Origin: Solidesulfovibrio magneticus RS-1
GTDB lineage: Bacteria > Desulfobacterota > Desulfovibrionia > Desulfovibrionales > Desulfovibrionaceae
Length of the DNA stretch: 64,000 nt
Direction: 5' to 3'
Assembly (NCBI RefSeq): GCF_000010665.1
Contig: NC_012796.1
Coordinates: 4,922,001-4,986,000, forward strand
Shown: one piece after another, positions 9,946 through 19,708 of the stretch
Position numbering within the stretch: position 1 is the stretch's first letter
How the letters are laid out: every line of letters starts with the position of its first letter
Notes under the pieces: generated by a model
What the model was told of the DNA's origin: nothing
The model's input: the letters and a program-made list of their open reading frames with translations, nothing else
Database searches by the model: none
Program-made: the position numbers and the translations under genes

Positions 9946-12828
9946 ATGCGACGAAACACGGTGTACGCGCTGGCCGCCCTGGCCGCCCTGGCCGCGCTGA
10001 CCTGCGTCGCTTTCGCCGGGGTGCTGGCCCGGCCCGGCATCGTCGGCCACACCTGGGACTGGGGCATCCCCAATTTCGCCGAGCAGTTCCGGGACATGGC
10101 CCGGCATCATTTCTCCACCTGGGACGCCTATTTCGAAACCGGCCGCTACCACTATTTCAAGCTGGAGCTGCTCTATTGGCTGGCCCTGTGGCCGGCGTCG
10201 GTCCTTGGCGGCGAGGCCGTGTCCAAGTGGCTGCCGCTGTGCCTTGTCTTTGCCTCGGGCGCGACCCTGTGGCCCCTTGCCCGCCGGCTGGCCCTGCCGC
10301 CCTTTTTCGCCTTTCTGGCCGCCGTGTTCTACGCCTTCTCGCCCTATGCCCTAAGCCGCGTGGTGGCCGGCCACATGCCCATGCTGGTGGGCTACGCCCT
10401 GCTGCCGGTGGTCATACTGGCCGCCCTGTCGCTGCTGGACCGCCTCGCCGCCGGCCGGCCCGGGGTGTTTCGGGCCACGGTCGCCACCGGCTTTGTTCTG
10501 GGGCTCACGTCGCTGCATCCGGGCGTGGGCATGAGCGCGGCGGCCATGCTCTTTATCGCCTTTGCCTGCCGGTTCGTGTCCTGCCAGCGCCGCAAGGCGC
10601 TTGTCGTGGCGTTTGTCGGCCTGGGCGCGGTGGCCGTGGCCATGAACATCCATTTCATGGCTCCGTTTTTCGGCGACTATTTCGGCAAGGGCGCCATCCG
10701 CCACGGCTGGGGCCTGTCGGTTTCGGCCGACGGCGACGTGACCGTGGATTCCGAACTACCCCGGCGCGAGGCCTACCACGAGTCCACCAGCCAGCCGGCC
10801 GACGCCTCGTTTTTCCTGCGCCTGCGCCCGGGCATGGACACCGAATACGTCTACCCCGTGCCCCGGGGTCTGGGGATTCCCTGGAATCTGGCCGCCCTGG
10901 CCCTGACGCTGGGGGTCTTCGCCTATCCCTTTTCCCGGCGCAAAAGTCCGGAGCTGACCGGCCTTTTCGTCACCGCCCTGTGCGGCGTGCTGCTGGTGGC
11001 CGGCTCGCGCACCCTGCCGGGGCTGGTCTTTTACCAGCTGGCCCTCAAAAAGACCCTGCCCATCCTTTTTGCCGCCTTTTCCAACACCACCCGCTGGCTG
11101 CCCCTGGTGATCCTGCCCTATGCCCTGCTCCTGACCCGGGCCGGGGCGGAGCTGGTCGCCGCCGCGCCGCGCCCCAGGCTCGCCGCCGGGGCTTGCGCCA
11201 TGGCCGTTGGCCTATTTGTCTCGCCCTTCTTGGCCGGCGGCCTCACCCGCCCCTTTGACCCCGAGCGCGATCCCCAGCCGCTGACCCTGCACCAGACGCC
11301 CATCAACCCCGAAGTGGCCTCGGTCTACGGCTTCCTGCGCGACCGGCGCGACGCCTTTCGCGTGAGCTACCTGCCGCCCATCGGCATCACCTGGCCCGGC
11401 GACACCGACTACACCTTCGAGTGGACCTCGGCCTATTCGCCCAAGCCCTTTTTCATGGCCTTTAAGACCCATCCCCTGGCCGAGCCGGTCTTTTCCGGCT
11501 TCTACGCCGAGCGCCCGAGCACGAAAATCAGCCGGCTCCTGGGCCTGGGCTCCTGTCGGTTCCTGGTCTACCCGCGCTACGACCACGCCTACACCTACGA
11601 CGACTTCCAGCCGGCGTTCGCGGCCCCGGCCATGGTGGACGGCTACAAGGACTACAAGCCGGTTTTCGACGCCAACCTGGCCCGCCAGGAGGGCCTTGTC
11701 GCCATGCCCCTTTTCCGCGACGTGGCGCTCTATAAAAACGAAGACTTCCTGCCCCTGGTGCGGCCCGGCGACCGGGTGGCCGCCGTGGAGGCCGTGGGCG
11801 GCGGTTATCGCGGCAACGCCGTGGCCGCCGCCCTGGCCCAGGAGATCGAGCTGCCGGACTACGATCCGGGCACGGTCTATCTGCGGGCCGGTTCCGATCC
11901 GGTCTTTCTGGAATTCGTGGCCGCCATGCAGGGCGGCGGCCCCACCGCCACCCGGCTGTTGGCCGACCGCGCGGGCGAGAAAAAGCTGGCCGTGGTGCGG
12001 CCCAAAAACCGCCTGGACCCGCCCACGGTGGAATTTCGCCGCCTGGGGCCAACGGCCGTGCGGGTGCGCGTCCACGGGGCCAAGGCCGGCTTTCCCCTGG
12101 TCTTCCAGGAGACCTTCCACACCGGCTGGAAGGCGATGCTCGTGCCGCGCACCGTGGGCGAACTGACCGGCCAGGGCCGGGACATGGCCGCGCTCACCGC
12201 CGCCTACCATCCCTTCCCGGTCCAGGGACTGGATCAGGCCGGACAGGCGGAACTGGCCGGCTACGTCAAAAAAGGGCTGGTCTCCAGCCTGGGCGACGGC
12301 GCGAACAAGGAACGCGAGGCCTTTCTCTACGGCCCGGGGGGCAAGGTGACCGGGGAAACCGAGTCCCGGTTCGCCGTGGACTACGTCTCGCCCCTGACCG
12401 CCGGAGCCATCCAGAACGACAACCTGCCGGCGCTGGGCACAACCGAAGCCTTTTTCCCGTCGGCCTTTGCCCCGGCCACGCCCCAAGCCGTCTCCAGGCC
12501 CCAGGACCCGGCCGGCTGGAGCGCCCCGGCCCCGGGCGGCCCGGTCGCCCTGCCCGAGGCCCTGCATGTCGAGGCGTATGGCTTCGCCAACGCCTGGTGG
12601 CTGCCGCCGGGTCTCGTGCGCCTGTTGCCCGAGGCCGCTTCCGATACGCCCGGCTATTTCGCCGCCCGGGCCGACGGCGGCCTGGACTACGAACTGCTGC
12701 TTTTCTTCGCGCCCCAAACCTCGTACCTCATCGGGCTTATGGGAAGTGCTGCCGCCTACGTCTTCTGCCTGGCCGTCATGGCCTCCGGGCTTTTCGCCCC
12801 GCGCCGCCGGGAGGACGACCATGCTTAA
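9946..12828 (+). CDS. Large membrane protein, GT-C-like, with C-terminal extracytoplasmic domain
   Basis: 960 residues. The N-terminal half has about ten to eleven membrane segments interrupted by a periplasmic loop after SVSADGDVTVDSELPRR. The C-terminal half (from about residue 430) is a large soluble extracytoplasmic region, ending in one membrane helix (TSYLIGLMGSAAAYVFCLAVMA) and an Arg-rich tail. This is the architecture of large GT-C or YfhO-type enzymes that add sugars to lipid carriers outside the membrane. The ATG at 9946 follows AAGGAACAAG, and the first helix begins at residue 6. The last codons overlap the start of the next gene by eight bases. The precise reaction cannot be read from sequence. 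Confidence 0.6.
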   Translation: MRRNTVYALAALAALAALTCVAFAGVLARPGIVGHTWDWGIPNFAEQFRDMARHHFSTWDAYFETGRYHYFKLELLYWLALWPASVLGGEAVSKWLPLCLVFASGATLWPLARRLALPPFFAFLAAVFYAFSPYALSRVVAGHMPMLVGYALLPVVILAALSLLDRLAAGRPGVFRATVATGFVLGLTSLHPGVGMSAAAMLFIAFACRFVSCQRRKALVVAFVGLGAVAVAMNIHFMAPFFGDYFGKGAIRHGWGLSVSADGDVTVDSELPRREAYHESTSQPADASFFLRLRPGMDTEYVYPVPRGLGIPWNLAALALTLGVFAYPFSRRKSPELTGLFVTALCGVLLVAGSRTLPGLVFYQLALKKTLPILFAAFSNTTRWLPLVILPYALLLTRAGAELVAAAPRPRLAAGACAMAVGLFVSPFLAGGLTRPFDPERDPQPLTLHQTPINPEVASVYGFLRDRRDAFRVSYLPPIGITWPGDTDYTFEWTSAYSPKPFFMAFKTHPLAEPVFSGFYAERPSTKISRLLGLGSCRFLVYPRYDHAYTYDDFQPAFAAPAMVDGYKDYKPVFDANLARQEGLVAMPLFRDVALYKNEDFLPLVRPGDRVAAVEAVGGGYRGNAVAAALAQEIELPDYDPGTVYLRAGSDPVFLEFVAAMQGGGPTATRLLADRAGEKKLAVVRPKNRLDPPTVEFRRLGPTAVRVRVHGAKAGFPLVFQETFHTGWKAMLVPRTVGELTGQGRDMAALTAAYHPFPVQGLDQAGQAELAGYVKKGLVSSLGDGANKEREAFLYGPGGKVTGETESRFAVDYVSPLTAGAIQNDNLPALGTTEAFFPSAFAPATPQAVSRPQDPAGWSAPAPGGPVALPEALHVEAYGFANAWWLPPGLVRLLPEAASDTPGYFAARADGGLDYELLLFFAPQTSYLIGLMGSAAAYVFCLAVMASGLFAPRRREDDHA

Positions 12829-15334
12829 GGACCACGCCCCGGCACTTTTGCCCGAGCCGCCCGCCCGCAAGGTCGGCGGCGCGGTCTTCGCCGGGCTGTT
12901 CGGCGTCCTGGCCGTGATGTCGTGCCTGAAATACCTGGCCCTGCATTCCACGGTCTTCGACCTTGGCGTCTTTCTGTCCAACCTCCACTCACTCCATGTG
13001 GCCGGCCAGTGGTGGCGGGCGTTTCTCGGCCATGCCCAGCCGTTGTTGCCGGTCTACGCCCAGGTCTACCGGCTGGCGCCGGACCAGGCCGCGCCGCTGG
13101 CGCTATTGGTGTCCCAGGCCTTCGTCCTGGCCCTGCCGGCCTTTTTCGCCGGCCGCCGCCATGGCACTTTGGCCGCCATGGCCTATGCCCTGTTTTTCCC
13201 GGTCTGGACCAACGCGCTGTTTGACTTTCACCTCGACCATCTGCTCGTGCCCATCCTCTACGGCTTCCTGGCCGCCGCCACCACCGGCCGCATCGGCTGG
13301 GCCGTGGTGCTTGGGCTGGCCCCGTCCCTGGTCAAGGAACCCTACGCCCTGACCACGATTTGTTGTGGGGCCTATCTGTGGCTGTGCGAGGGCCGGCGCA
13401 GTCCGGGGCTGTTCCTGGCCGCTTTCGGGGCGCTCTATTTTTATGTGACGACGTCTTTGATCGTGCCCTTTTGCACCGCCGACGCCGGCCTTGGCATCCA
13501 AAGCGGAGCCTTCTCCTGGCTCGGCGGCAGCCCGGGCGCGGCCCTGGTCACCCTGATCACCCAGCCTGGCAAGGTGCTTGCCGTGGTGTTCGGCGTGCCG
13601 GGCAAATGGAAGTACCTCTTTTTCCTTTTTGGCTCTCTGATCTTTTTTCCGTTGCTGCGGCCCAAGCTCCTGCTGCCGGCCTTGCCGACCATCGCCCTGT
13701 CGCTGCTCTCCACCAACCCGAGCTATTACGGCTGGGCCAACCACTACACCGCCGGCGCGGCCGGGGTGCTCTTTTTCGCCTTTTGCCAGGTGCTCGGGCC
13801 GGTGCGCGTCCTGGCCCGCCAGTCCGGGGCCGGGGCCGGGCGGGTGGTGTTCGCCGTCATGGGCTGGCTGGCCATCGCCCACGTCATGCTGGCCCCCTCG
13901 CCGGTGTCGCGCCTTTTCTGGACCACCGACAGCTTTGCCTTTTCCAGCGACGCCTACGAACCCACCGCCCGCGACGCCGCCATCCTGGCCGAGATCCTCA
14001 AAGTCGTGCCCCAGGACCCGCGCGTGGCCGTGGTGTCCCAAAATACCCTGAACTGGGGAGCCTTGGCCGAGCGGCTGGATTACAACAGCTTTCCCCTGGG
14101 CGTGTTCGAACCCCATCCCGTGCGCGACCTCTCCGGCGCGACCTGGGCCGATTTCTGGACCTTCGTGCGCACCCGGCAAACCCCGAACTTGCCGGTGCGG
14201 TCCTGGCAGGCCCAGTATGTGCTGCTCGACCTCACCCGGCCCTGGTTCGTCCTGGACCGGGGCTGCGAGTTCATCCAGGGAGCCTGCCGCGACGAGGACG
14301 TGGCCCGGGAGTTCAACGTGTTCGTCATCCGCGCCCGCCAGGAGTTCGAGGCCCTCTACGACCAGGGCGGTTTCCTCATCCTGCGCCGGCCAAAGCCCGC
14401 GACCCCGCCCCCGGCTCCGGCCCTCTTGCCAGCCGAGGCGGCTGCCGCCGGACAACCGGCCGAGGGCGTCGCCGCCAGCCCGAGCGTGAACCAGCCGGTC
14501 GTCCAACCGGCCGCCCAGCCGGCGACGCCGGGACAGCCGCCGGCCGTCGTCGGATCGCCGGCCACGGCCGCTCCAGGCGCTGCCGTGCCGACCGGCCAGA
14601 CATCGGCCACGCCCAAGACCGGGCCGGCCCAGGCCACGCCGGCCACCGCCGCCCCCGCCGCGCCAGGTTCCGCCCTGGCCCCGGCCGGACCGCCTCAGAC
14701 TACGCCCGAGGGCGACCTGGGCACCGAGATTGAAGTGGAAGTGTTGGACCGGTTCCCGAGCCAGCGCGCCAAAAAGCTCAAGCCCGCCGGCCGCGAGGGC
14801 GAAGCCGCCCCGGCCGATCAACCCGGACCGAGCGGCGGTCAGCCGGCCCCGGCCACGCCGCCGGCCTCGTCCGGGGTTCCGACTCCGGCCGACGCATCCG
14901 CCGCCGAGGGCGACGTCCCGACCAAACGGCCCCAGCGCCAGCGCCGCCCCAAGCCCGACGCGCCGGAGGCCGCCCCGTCATCCGAGGCCGCCCCGGGCCA
15001 GCCGGCCACATCTTCGGCCGTGATTCCGGCCCCGGCCGACACCCCCGCCGCCGAAGGCGAAGCCCCGGCCAAACGCCCCCAACGCCAGCGCCGCCCCAAG
15101 CCCGAAACCGTGGAGGCCGCCCCGTCGTCCGAGGCCGGGCAGGGCCAGCCGGCCGCCGCCCCGTCGGGCCAAACGTTGGGCCAGTCGCCAAATCTGGCCC
15201 CGGACGCCGCCCCGGCCGACGAGGCCGCCCCGCGCCCGAAGCCCCGGCCCCGACGTCCCAAGAACGTCGAAACCATCGAAGCCGGCCAACCGGCCCCGCA
15301 GCCGGCTCCTGCCGCTCCGGCCACGACGCCCTAG
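12821..15334 (+). CDS. DUF2079-like membrane protein with long Pro/Ala/Lys-rich tail
   Basis: 837 residues. The first about 450 form a polytopic membrane domain resembling DUF2079, with STVFDLGVFLSNLHSL in the first loop and FHLDHLLVPILYGFL further on. A soluble extracytoplasmic region follows (VAVVSQNTLNWGALAERLDYNSFP, about 400-525), also typical of that family. From about residue 525 the protein becomes a 310-residue low-complexity tail of Pro, Ala, Gly and Glu, with two copies of KRPQRQRRPKPD/E and a final PRPKPRPRRPKNVE. The start overlaps the preceding stop (ATGCTTAA) with a GGAGG-type site, suggesting coupled translation. DUF2079 has no established reaction; it is thought to be GT-C-like. 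Confidence 0.7.
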   Translation: MLKDHAPALLPEPPARKVGGAVFAGLFGVLAVMSCLKYLALHSTVFDLGVFLSNLHSLHVAGQWWRAFLGHAQPLLPVYAQVYRLAPDQAAPLALLVSQAFVLALPAFFAGRRHGTLAAMAYALFFPVWTNALFDFHLDHLLVPILYGFLAAATTGRIGWAVVLGLAPSLVKEPYALTTICCGAYLWLCEGRRSPGLFLAAFGALYFYVTTSLIVPFCTADAGLGIQSGAFSWLGGSPGAALVTLITQPGKVLAVVFGVPGKWKYLFFLFGSLIFFPLLRPKLLLPALPTIALSLLSTNPSYYGWANHYTAGAAGVLFFAFCQVLGPVRVLARQSGAGAGRVVFAVMGWLAIAHVMLAPSPVSRLFWTTDSFAFSSDAYEPTARDAAILAEILKVVPQDPRVAVVSQNTLNWGALAERLDYNSFPLGVFEPHPVRDLSGATWADFWTFVRTRQTPNLPVRSWQAQYVLLDLTRPWFVLDRGCEFIQGACRDEDVAREFNVFVIRARQEFEALYDQGGFLILRRPKPATPPPAPALLPAEAAAAGQPAEGVAASPSVNQPVVQPAAQPATPGQPPAVVGSPATAAPGAAVPTGQTSATPKTGPAQATPATAAPAAPGSALAPAGPPQTTPEGDLGTEIEVEVLDRFPSQRAKKLKPAGREGEAAPADQPGPSGGQPAPATPPASSGVPTPADASAAEGDVPTKRPQRQRRPKPDAPEAAPSSEAAPGQPATSSAVIPAPADTPAAEGEAPAKRPQRQRRPKPETVEAAPSSEAGQGQPAAAPSGQTLGQSPNLAPDAAPADEAAPRPKPRPRRPKNVETIEAGQPAPQPAPAAPATTP

Positions 15335-15343
15335 GCTCCTGCC

Positions 15344-18310
15344 ATGACACGCTGTTTTTGCTGCTCCCAAGCCCCGGTCGCCCGGCGCGGCCGGGTTGCC
15401 GGGCCAACGACCAGGCCCGCGCCGCTGCCGCGGGCGCTCTCCCGGCCTTGGCTGCTTCCCTTGGCCGCCTTGTGTCTCGCCCTTGGCCTGGCCTGGCCCG
15501 GGCCGGCCACGGCCCTGGACCTCGACCCCAGGCCCGAAGGCGCGCCGCTTCGGCTGCCGGGCGAGCTTTTCGGCCGGGACCAGGCCGTGGAAGGCCGGCT
15601 TTTCGTCAAAATCGGCCCCAAGAAAGTCAAATACTCCCGCGTGGTCGAAACCGCGCCGCTTTCGCTTGCCGCGCCCAGCCCCAACGGTCCGGCCACGGTC
15701 CAGGCCCTGGCCGAGCCGGGCGGGGGTAACGACATTCCCCTGGGCCGCTTCAACGAAATCGGCCTGGACCTGCGCGACGCCGATCCGGCCAACCCCACCC
15801 TGGCCGCCCTGACCCTGCGCGCCCCGGACGGCCGCACCTTTGGCAGCGATCCCCTGGAATGCGTGGAACACCTCGGCCAGACCTATCTCGACGGCCTGAC
15901 CCCGGACAACACGGCCGAGATCGCCACGGCCACCTGGGCCGACAAGAACGCCCTGTATCTGGCCCGGCGCGTTCTCGATCTCCCCTTTGACGACCTCTGG
16001 CGCACCACCCAGGACGGCCCCTCGACGTTTCTCCAGCGCCGCTTCGACCGCGACGCCCTGGACCTCGGGGCCGTGGACGTCATCCTGCGCCGGCCGGCCC
16101 CGGTCCAGGTCAACCTCGTTGTGGCCCTGGACCCGGCCGATCCCAAGGCGCGCACCGTTCTGGACTGGTACGCCCTGGCCAAACGCACCTTCGCGCTGCC
16201 CGACGGCCGCACCGTGCTGCGGGTCTACGTGGGCCGCTATTTGCGCGAGCGCCATCCCGGACTCAAGTGGGCGCGGCTTAAGGAAATAAGCCTCATGTTC
16301 TTCCGCCAGGGCCTGCCCGAGGTGGCTCGGGACCGGCTGGCCCAGCGCCTGGCCTTTATCCCCTCGGGCTTCGATCCGGCCGCCCTGGCCCGGGACGGCC
16401 TGCCCGGCCCCCTGCCCACCCGGGTGCGCGAACCCTTTGCCGGCGCGCGCCGGGTTTTCGTCAACACGACCGCCGCTGCCAGCGCCGTGGGCCAGGGCGG
16501 CCCGGCCCGGGCCGAACTGCGCCTGTCCCCCATGACCGCCTCCCAGCCTGGCGGCGGCGCGGCCGAGCGCGCCTATCTGGCCCTGTCCTCGCCCCGGCGC
16601 GAAACCCCGGCCTTCCTGGCCGCCGCCGACGAGCTGGCCACCAGCCTGGGCGCGGCCCCGGACATCGACCGCCCGGACGGCGGCGTGCCCGTGACCCCGC
16701 TGTGGAGCCTGGCCCCGCCCTTTGACCGGACGCCGCGCCGGGCCGCCGACGGTTTTGGCGGGCTTACCGACGAGCCGGTCTATCTGGCCGGCGCGCCCGG
16801 GCTTTTTACCGGCACCGGTGAGATCCGCTATTTCCGTGCCGCCTCGGGGCTGGTGGTGGAAGGGACTGGAGCGCGCCTGGACATGGCCGTGGCGGCCGCC
16901 TTTGCCCCGGCCGCCGGCCTGAACCATTTCTTCCGCCTGGACATCGGCCGCGATCCGGGCCTTGCCGGCGTGGAACTGCTCGTCTACGCCCCGGGCCAGA
17001 CCGAGCCGGCCCGGACCTACCCTCTGCTGCCGGGCCAGCCCACGCCCCTGCCCGGACTGCCGGCCCGGGTGGCCCGGGCGGTGGCGCGCTTCACCTTCAC
17101 CGGCCGGGATTTCGCCCTGCCCGTGACCCGGGCCATGCTGGTCGCCGCGCCGGCCGGACCGGCCGCCACCGGCCTCTACGACGCCGCCCTGCCCTGGCCC
17201 GTCACCTCCACGGCCGTGACCCGCGCCGAGGCCGGACGCGTCAGTTACGCCCCGGGCCGCAGCCTTGGCCCCATGGCCTGGCTGGCCGCCGGGTTCGAGC
17301 TGGTGGGCGATGCGGCGGCGGTGTCCGTGGCCGGAGGCGCGCCGGCCGTGCCCGACGCCCGGTCGGGACGCCTCATGGCCCGGCTGCCAGAAACCTCCGG
17401 CCCGGTCGAACTGGCCGTGGCCGGCCTTGGCAGCCAGCCCGCCGGCCAGCTTGAACTGGTCAAGCCTGTGTTTTCCGGCGACCCTGCCGTGTCCTGGCGC
17501 GACGTGTTCGCCGCCGCCCCGCTGGTCTCCCTGGGCGGAGCCGATCACGCGCCGGGGCCGGTATCCGAGGCCACGGCGGCGCGCCTGGGCAGCGCCGACG
17601 ACTGGCTGCCCCTGGGGCCGGCCGCACTGCCGGCCAAGGCGGCCATGGCCCGGTTTTTCGCCCATCCCTGGTATGGCGTCGCGGCGTTGTGTTTTGAAAC
17701 CGACGCGCCCCTGCATCTGTCGCGCTTTGCAAAACCTCCCCGCGAGGCCGCAGGCGGCGGCCTGGGGACCCTGAGCCGGCTGCTCGCCGCCCTGGCCCTT
17801 GTGGGCGGAGGCGTTATCGCCTGGCGGCTGGTCGGGCGGCAGCGCGCCGGCGCGGTGTTGTCCCGGCTGACGGACCGCCCCCTGGCCTGGCTGGGGGCGA
17901 CCCCGTCCCCGGCCGATGTTCGGCGCGATACGCGGACCTTCGGCGGGCTGGCCCTGGCCGGGGTGCTGGTCGCCCTCACCGTGGGCGGCGCGCCCGGCCG
18001 GCTGGCCCTGGCCCTTGCCGGGCTGGCCCTGGTTCCGGTATGGCGGGCGGGCGCGCCCCGAACCACGGCCGCCTTGTCACGGCGCTGGCCGGGCCTCGGG
18101 GCCTGGATCGCCGCCGGCCCTGGGCGGACCTATTTTTGCGGCTTCGCCCTGGCCCTGGCCATTGCCGCCTGTTTCGGCGGCCTTGGCCTGCCGCCCGTGG
18201 CGGAATTTTTCGCCCAGGCCGGGCTCTACGCTTTTCTGGCCGGATTGTGCCGGCTGCTGCCCACCAAAGCTCCCAACCGGGCTGACACGCCCCAGGACGC
18301 CGCTTCGTGA
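15344..18310 (+). CDS. Large exported protein with C-terminal membrane segments, glycan cluster
   Basis: 988 residues, not assigned to a family. Residues about 33-58 form a signal sequence or anchor (PWLLPLAALCLALGLAWPGPATA). About 750 residues of periplasmic, strand-rich sequence follow, with repeated short beta-like stretches (for example GTGEIRYFRAASGLVVEGTGARLDM). Five or six hydrophobic segments follow from about residue 805, separated by Arg-rich loops. It sits between the DUF2079 protein (9-base gap) and the flippase (GTGA overlap), so it is translated with them. By position it probably acts at the outer face of the inner membrane in glycan assembly or export, perhaps as a carbohydrate-binding partner of the transferases. 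That is inference from context only. Confidence 0.55.
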   Translation: MTRCFCCSQAPVARRGRVAGPTTRPAPLPRALSRPWLLPLAALCLALGLAWPGPATALDLDPRPEGAPLRLPGELFGRDQAVEGRLFVKIGPKKVKYSRVVETAPLSLAAPSPNGPATVQALAEPGGGNDIPLGRFNEIGLDLRDADPANPTLAALTLRAPDGRTFGSDPLECVEHLGQTYLDGLTPDNTAEIATATWADKNALYLARRVLDLPFDDLWRTTQDGPSTFLQRRFDRDALDLGAVDVILRRPAPVQVNLVVALDPADPKARTVLDWYALAKRTFALPDGRTVLRVYVGRYLRERHPGLKWARLKEISLMFFRQGLPEVARDRLAQRLAFIPSGFDPAALARDGLPGPLPTRVREPFAGARRVFVNTTAAASAVGQGGPARAELRLSPMTASQPGGGAAERAYLALSSPRRETPAFLAAADELATSLGAAPDIDRPDGGVPVTPLWSLAPPFDRTPRRAADGFGGLTDEPVYLAGAPGLFTGTGEIRYFRAASGLVVEGTGARLDMAVAAAFAPAAGLNHFFRLDIGRDPGLAGVELLVYAPGQTEPARTYPLLPGQPTPLPGLPARVARAVARFTFTGRDFALPVTRAMLVAAPAGPAATGLYDAALPWPVTSTAVTRAEAGRVSYAPGRSLGPMAWLAAGFELVGDAAAVSVAGGAPAVPDARSGRLMARLPETSGPVELAVAGLGSQPAGQLELVKPVFSGDPAVSWRDVFAAAPLVSLGGADHAPGPVSEATAARLGSADDWLPLGPAALPAKAAMARFFAHPWYGVAALCFETDAPLHLSRFAKPPREAAGGGLGTLSRLLAALALVGGGVIAWRLVGRQRAGAVLSRLTDRPLAWLGATPSPADVRRDTRTFGGLALAGVLVALTVGGAPGRLALALAGLALVPVWRAGAPRTTAALSRRWPGLGAWIAAGPGRTYFCGFALALAIAACFGGLGLPPVAEFFAQAGLYAFLAGLCRLLPTKAPNRADTPQDAAS

Positions 18311-19560
18311 AACGCTTCCTCAAGCAGAACATCGTCATCCTCGTCCTGCTCAACTCCGGCAACCTCTTCAACTACCTCTTTCAATTGGTGGTCGGGCGCT
18401 GCATGAGTCCGGCGGATTTCGGCGGCTTCAACGCGCTCAATTCCACCATGGTGATTTTTTCCGCGCCCCTGGCCATCGTGCCCCTGGTCATGGCCCGGTT
18501 CACGGCCCGGTTCGTCCTTACCGACATGGGGCTGGTGCGCGCCCTGCTCACCCGCGCCCTGGGCCTGGCCGCCGGCCTGGCCGTGGTGGCCTACGGCCTG
18601 GGCGCCCTGGCCCTGCCGGCCTTGCAGGCTTTCCTGCACATCGAATCCCCCACCCCCATCCTGCTCATGCTCGGGGTCATGGCCGGCTCCTTCGTCCTGC
18701 CCGTGCCCTGGGGGATGCTCCAGGGACTCCAGCGCTTCACCGGCTACGGCATCGCCGGAGCCTCCAACGCCTGTTTCCGGTTCCTGGGAGCCATCGCCTT
18801 TGTCTGGGGCCTGTCCTACGGCATCAACGGCGCGCTGATTTCAAGCCTCACCGGCATCGCCGCGGCGCTGTGCGTCAATTTCCTGTTTCTTCGCGACGTG
18901 TTCCCCGTCACGCCCTCGCGCCTGCCCGAGGGGCTTTTCAAGGAAGTCGGCACCTATTCGGTGGGGATGCTCCTGTCGTCGATCATCGTCATGGTGCTGG
19001 GCAACCTCGACGTGGTGCTGGTGCGCCACTACTGCGACGCTGAAGGGGCCGGGCTTTACGCCACGGCGGCCATCCTCGGGCGCATCGCCTTTTACCTGCC
19101 CTCGGTGCTCATGAGCGTGCTTTTCACCGAGGCGGCCACGGCCAAGGAATCCGGGCGCAACGACCTGTCGTCGCTGTGGATTTCCATGGGCCTGACCGCC
19201 GCCCTTGGCGGCGGCTTCGCCCTGTGCTGCCTCATTGGCTCGTCGTTTGTGGTCAAGCTGCTCTTTGGCGCGCAGTATGCGGCGGCCGGCCCGCTTCTGG
19301 CCGTCATCAGCGGGGCCATGGCCCTTCTGGCCGTGGCCAACATCCTGTTCGTCTATTTCCAGGCCCGCTCGGAATTCGGCTTTGTCTGGTTCCAGGCCGC
19401 CGGGGTCGGGCTTTTTCTGGGGCTCACGCTCTTTTTCCACGACACGCCCATGACCGTGGCCTGGCTGCTGTTCGCCGGCATCGCGGTCATGCTGGCCGGC
19501 TCGCTTTGCTGGCTGCTCGGCCGGGTGCGGGCCCGACGGGCCGAAGCGGCCGGAGTCTGA
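18307..19560 (+). CDS. Wzx-like polysaccharide flippase (MOP superfamily)
   Basis: 417 residues with about twelve membrane helices and few charged loops, the pattern of polysaccharide-biosynthesis flippases that move undecaprenyl-linked glycans across the inner membrane. The opening VLLNSGNLFNYLFQLVVGRCMSPADFGGFNALNS is characteristic: a glycine-rich first loop followed by the P-ADFG motif. The GTG start at 18307 overlaps the TGA of the preceding gene (GTGA), giving translational coupling. As last gene of the cluster it supplies the export step; no Wzy polymerase or chain-length regulator is visible. No clear terminator follows. Confidence 0.85.
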   Translation: MKRFLKQNIVILVLLNSGNLFNYLFQLVVGRCMSPADFGGFNALNSTMVIFSAPLAIVPLVMARFTARFVLTDMGLVRALLTRALGLAAGLAVVAYGLGALALPALQAFLHIESPTPILLMLGVMAGSFVLPVPWGMLQGLQRFTGYGIAGASNACFRFLGAIAFVWGLSYGINGALISSLTGIAAALCVNFLFLRDVFPVTPSRLPEGLFKEVGTYSVGMLLSSIIVMVLGNLDVVLVRHYCDAEGAGLYATAAILGRIAFYLPSVLMSVLFTEAATAKESGRNDLSSLWISMGLTAALGGGFALCCLIGSSFVVKLLFGAQYAAAGPLLAVISGAMALLAVANILFVYFQARSEFGFVWFQAAGVGLFLGLTLFFHDTPMTVAWLLFAGIAVMLAGSLCWLLGRVRARRAEAAGV

Positions 19561-19708
19561 CGGCTTTTTGCGGCAGGACCGCGCAACCCGGCCGCGTCCA
19601 TCAATCAATGCGATAGTTTTTTAATAAAATCAGTGCATTCTAGCCGTTGACAACGAAACGCTCCAAACGCTTTTCGTGGACGCGGCACACGAGCAGCAGG
19701 GAGGCGTC

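Noticed and set aside
12467-12820. Upstream extension of the DUF2079-like gene overlapping the previous gene by more than 350 bases
   Set aside because: The translation there is Pro/Arg-rich shadow of the preceding gene; the ATG at 12821 has a good ribosome site and begins directly before the first membrane helix.
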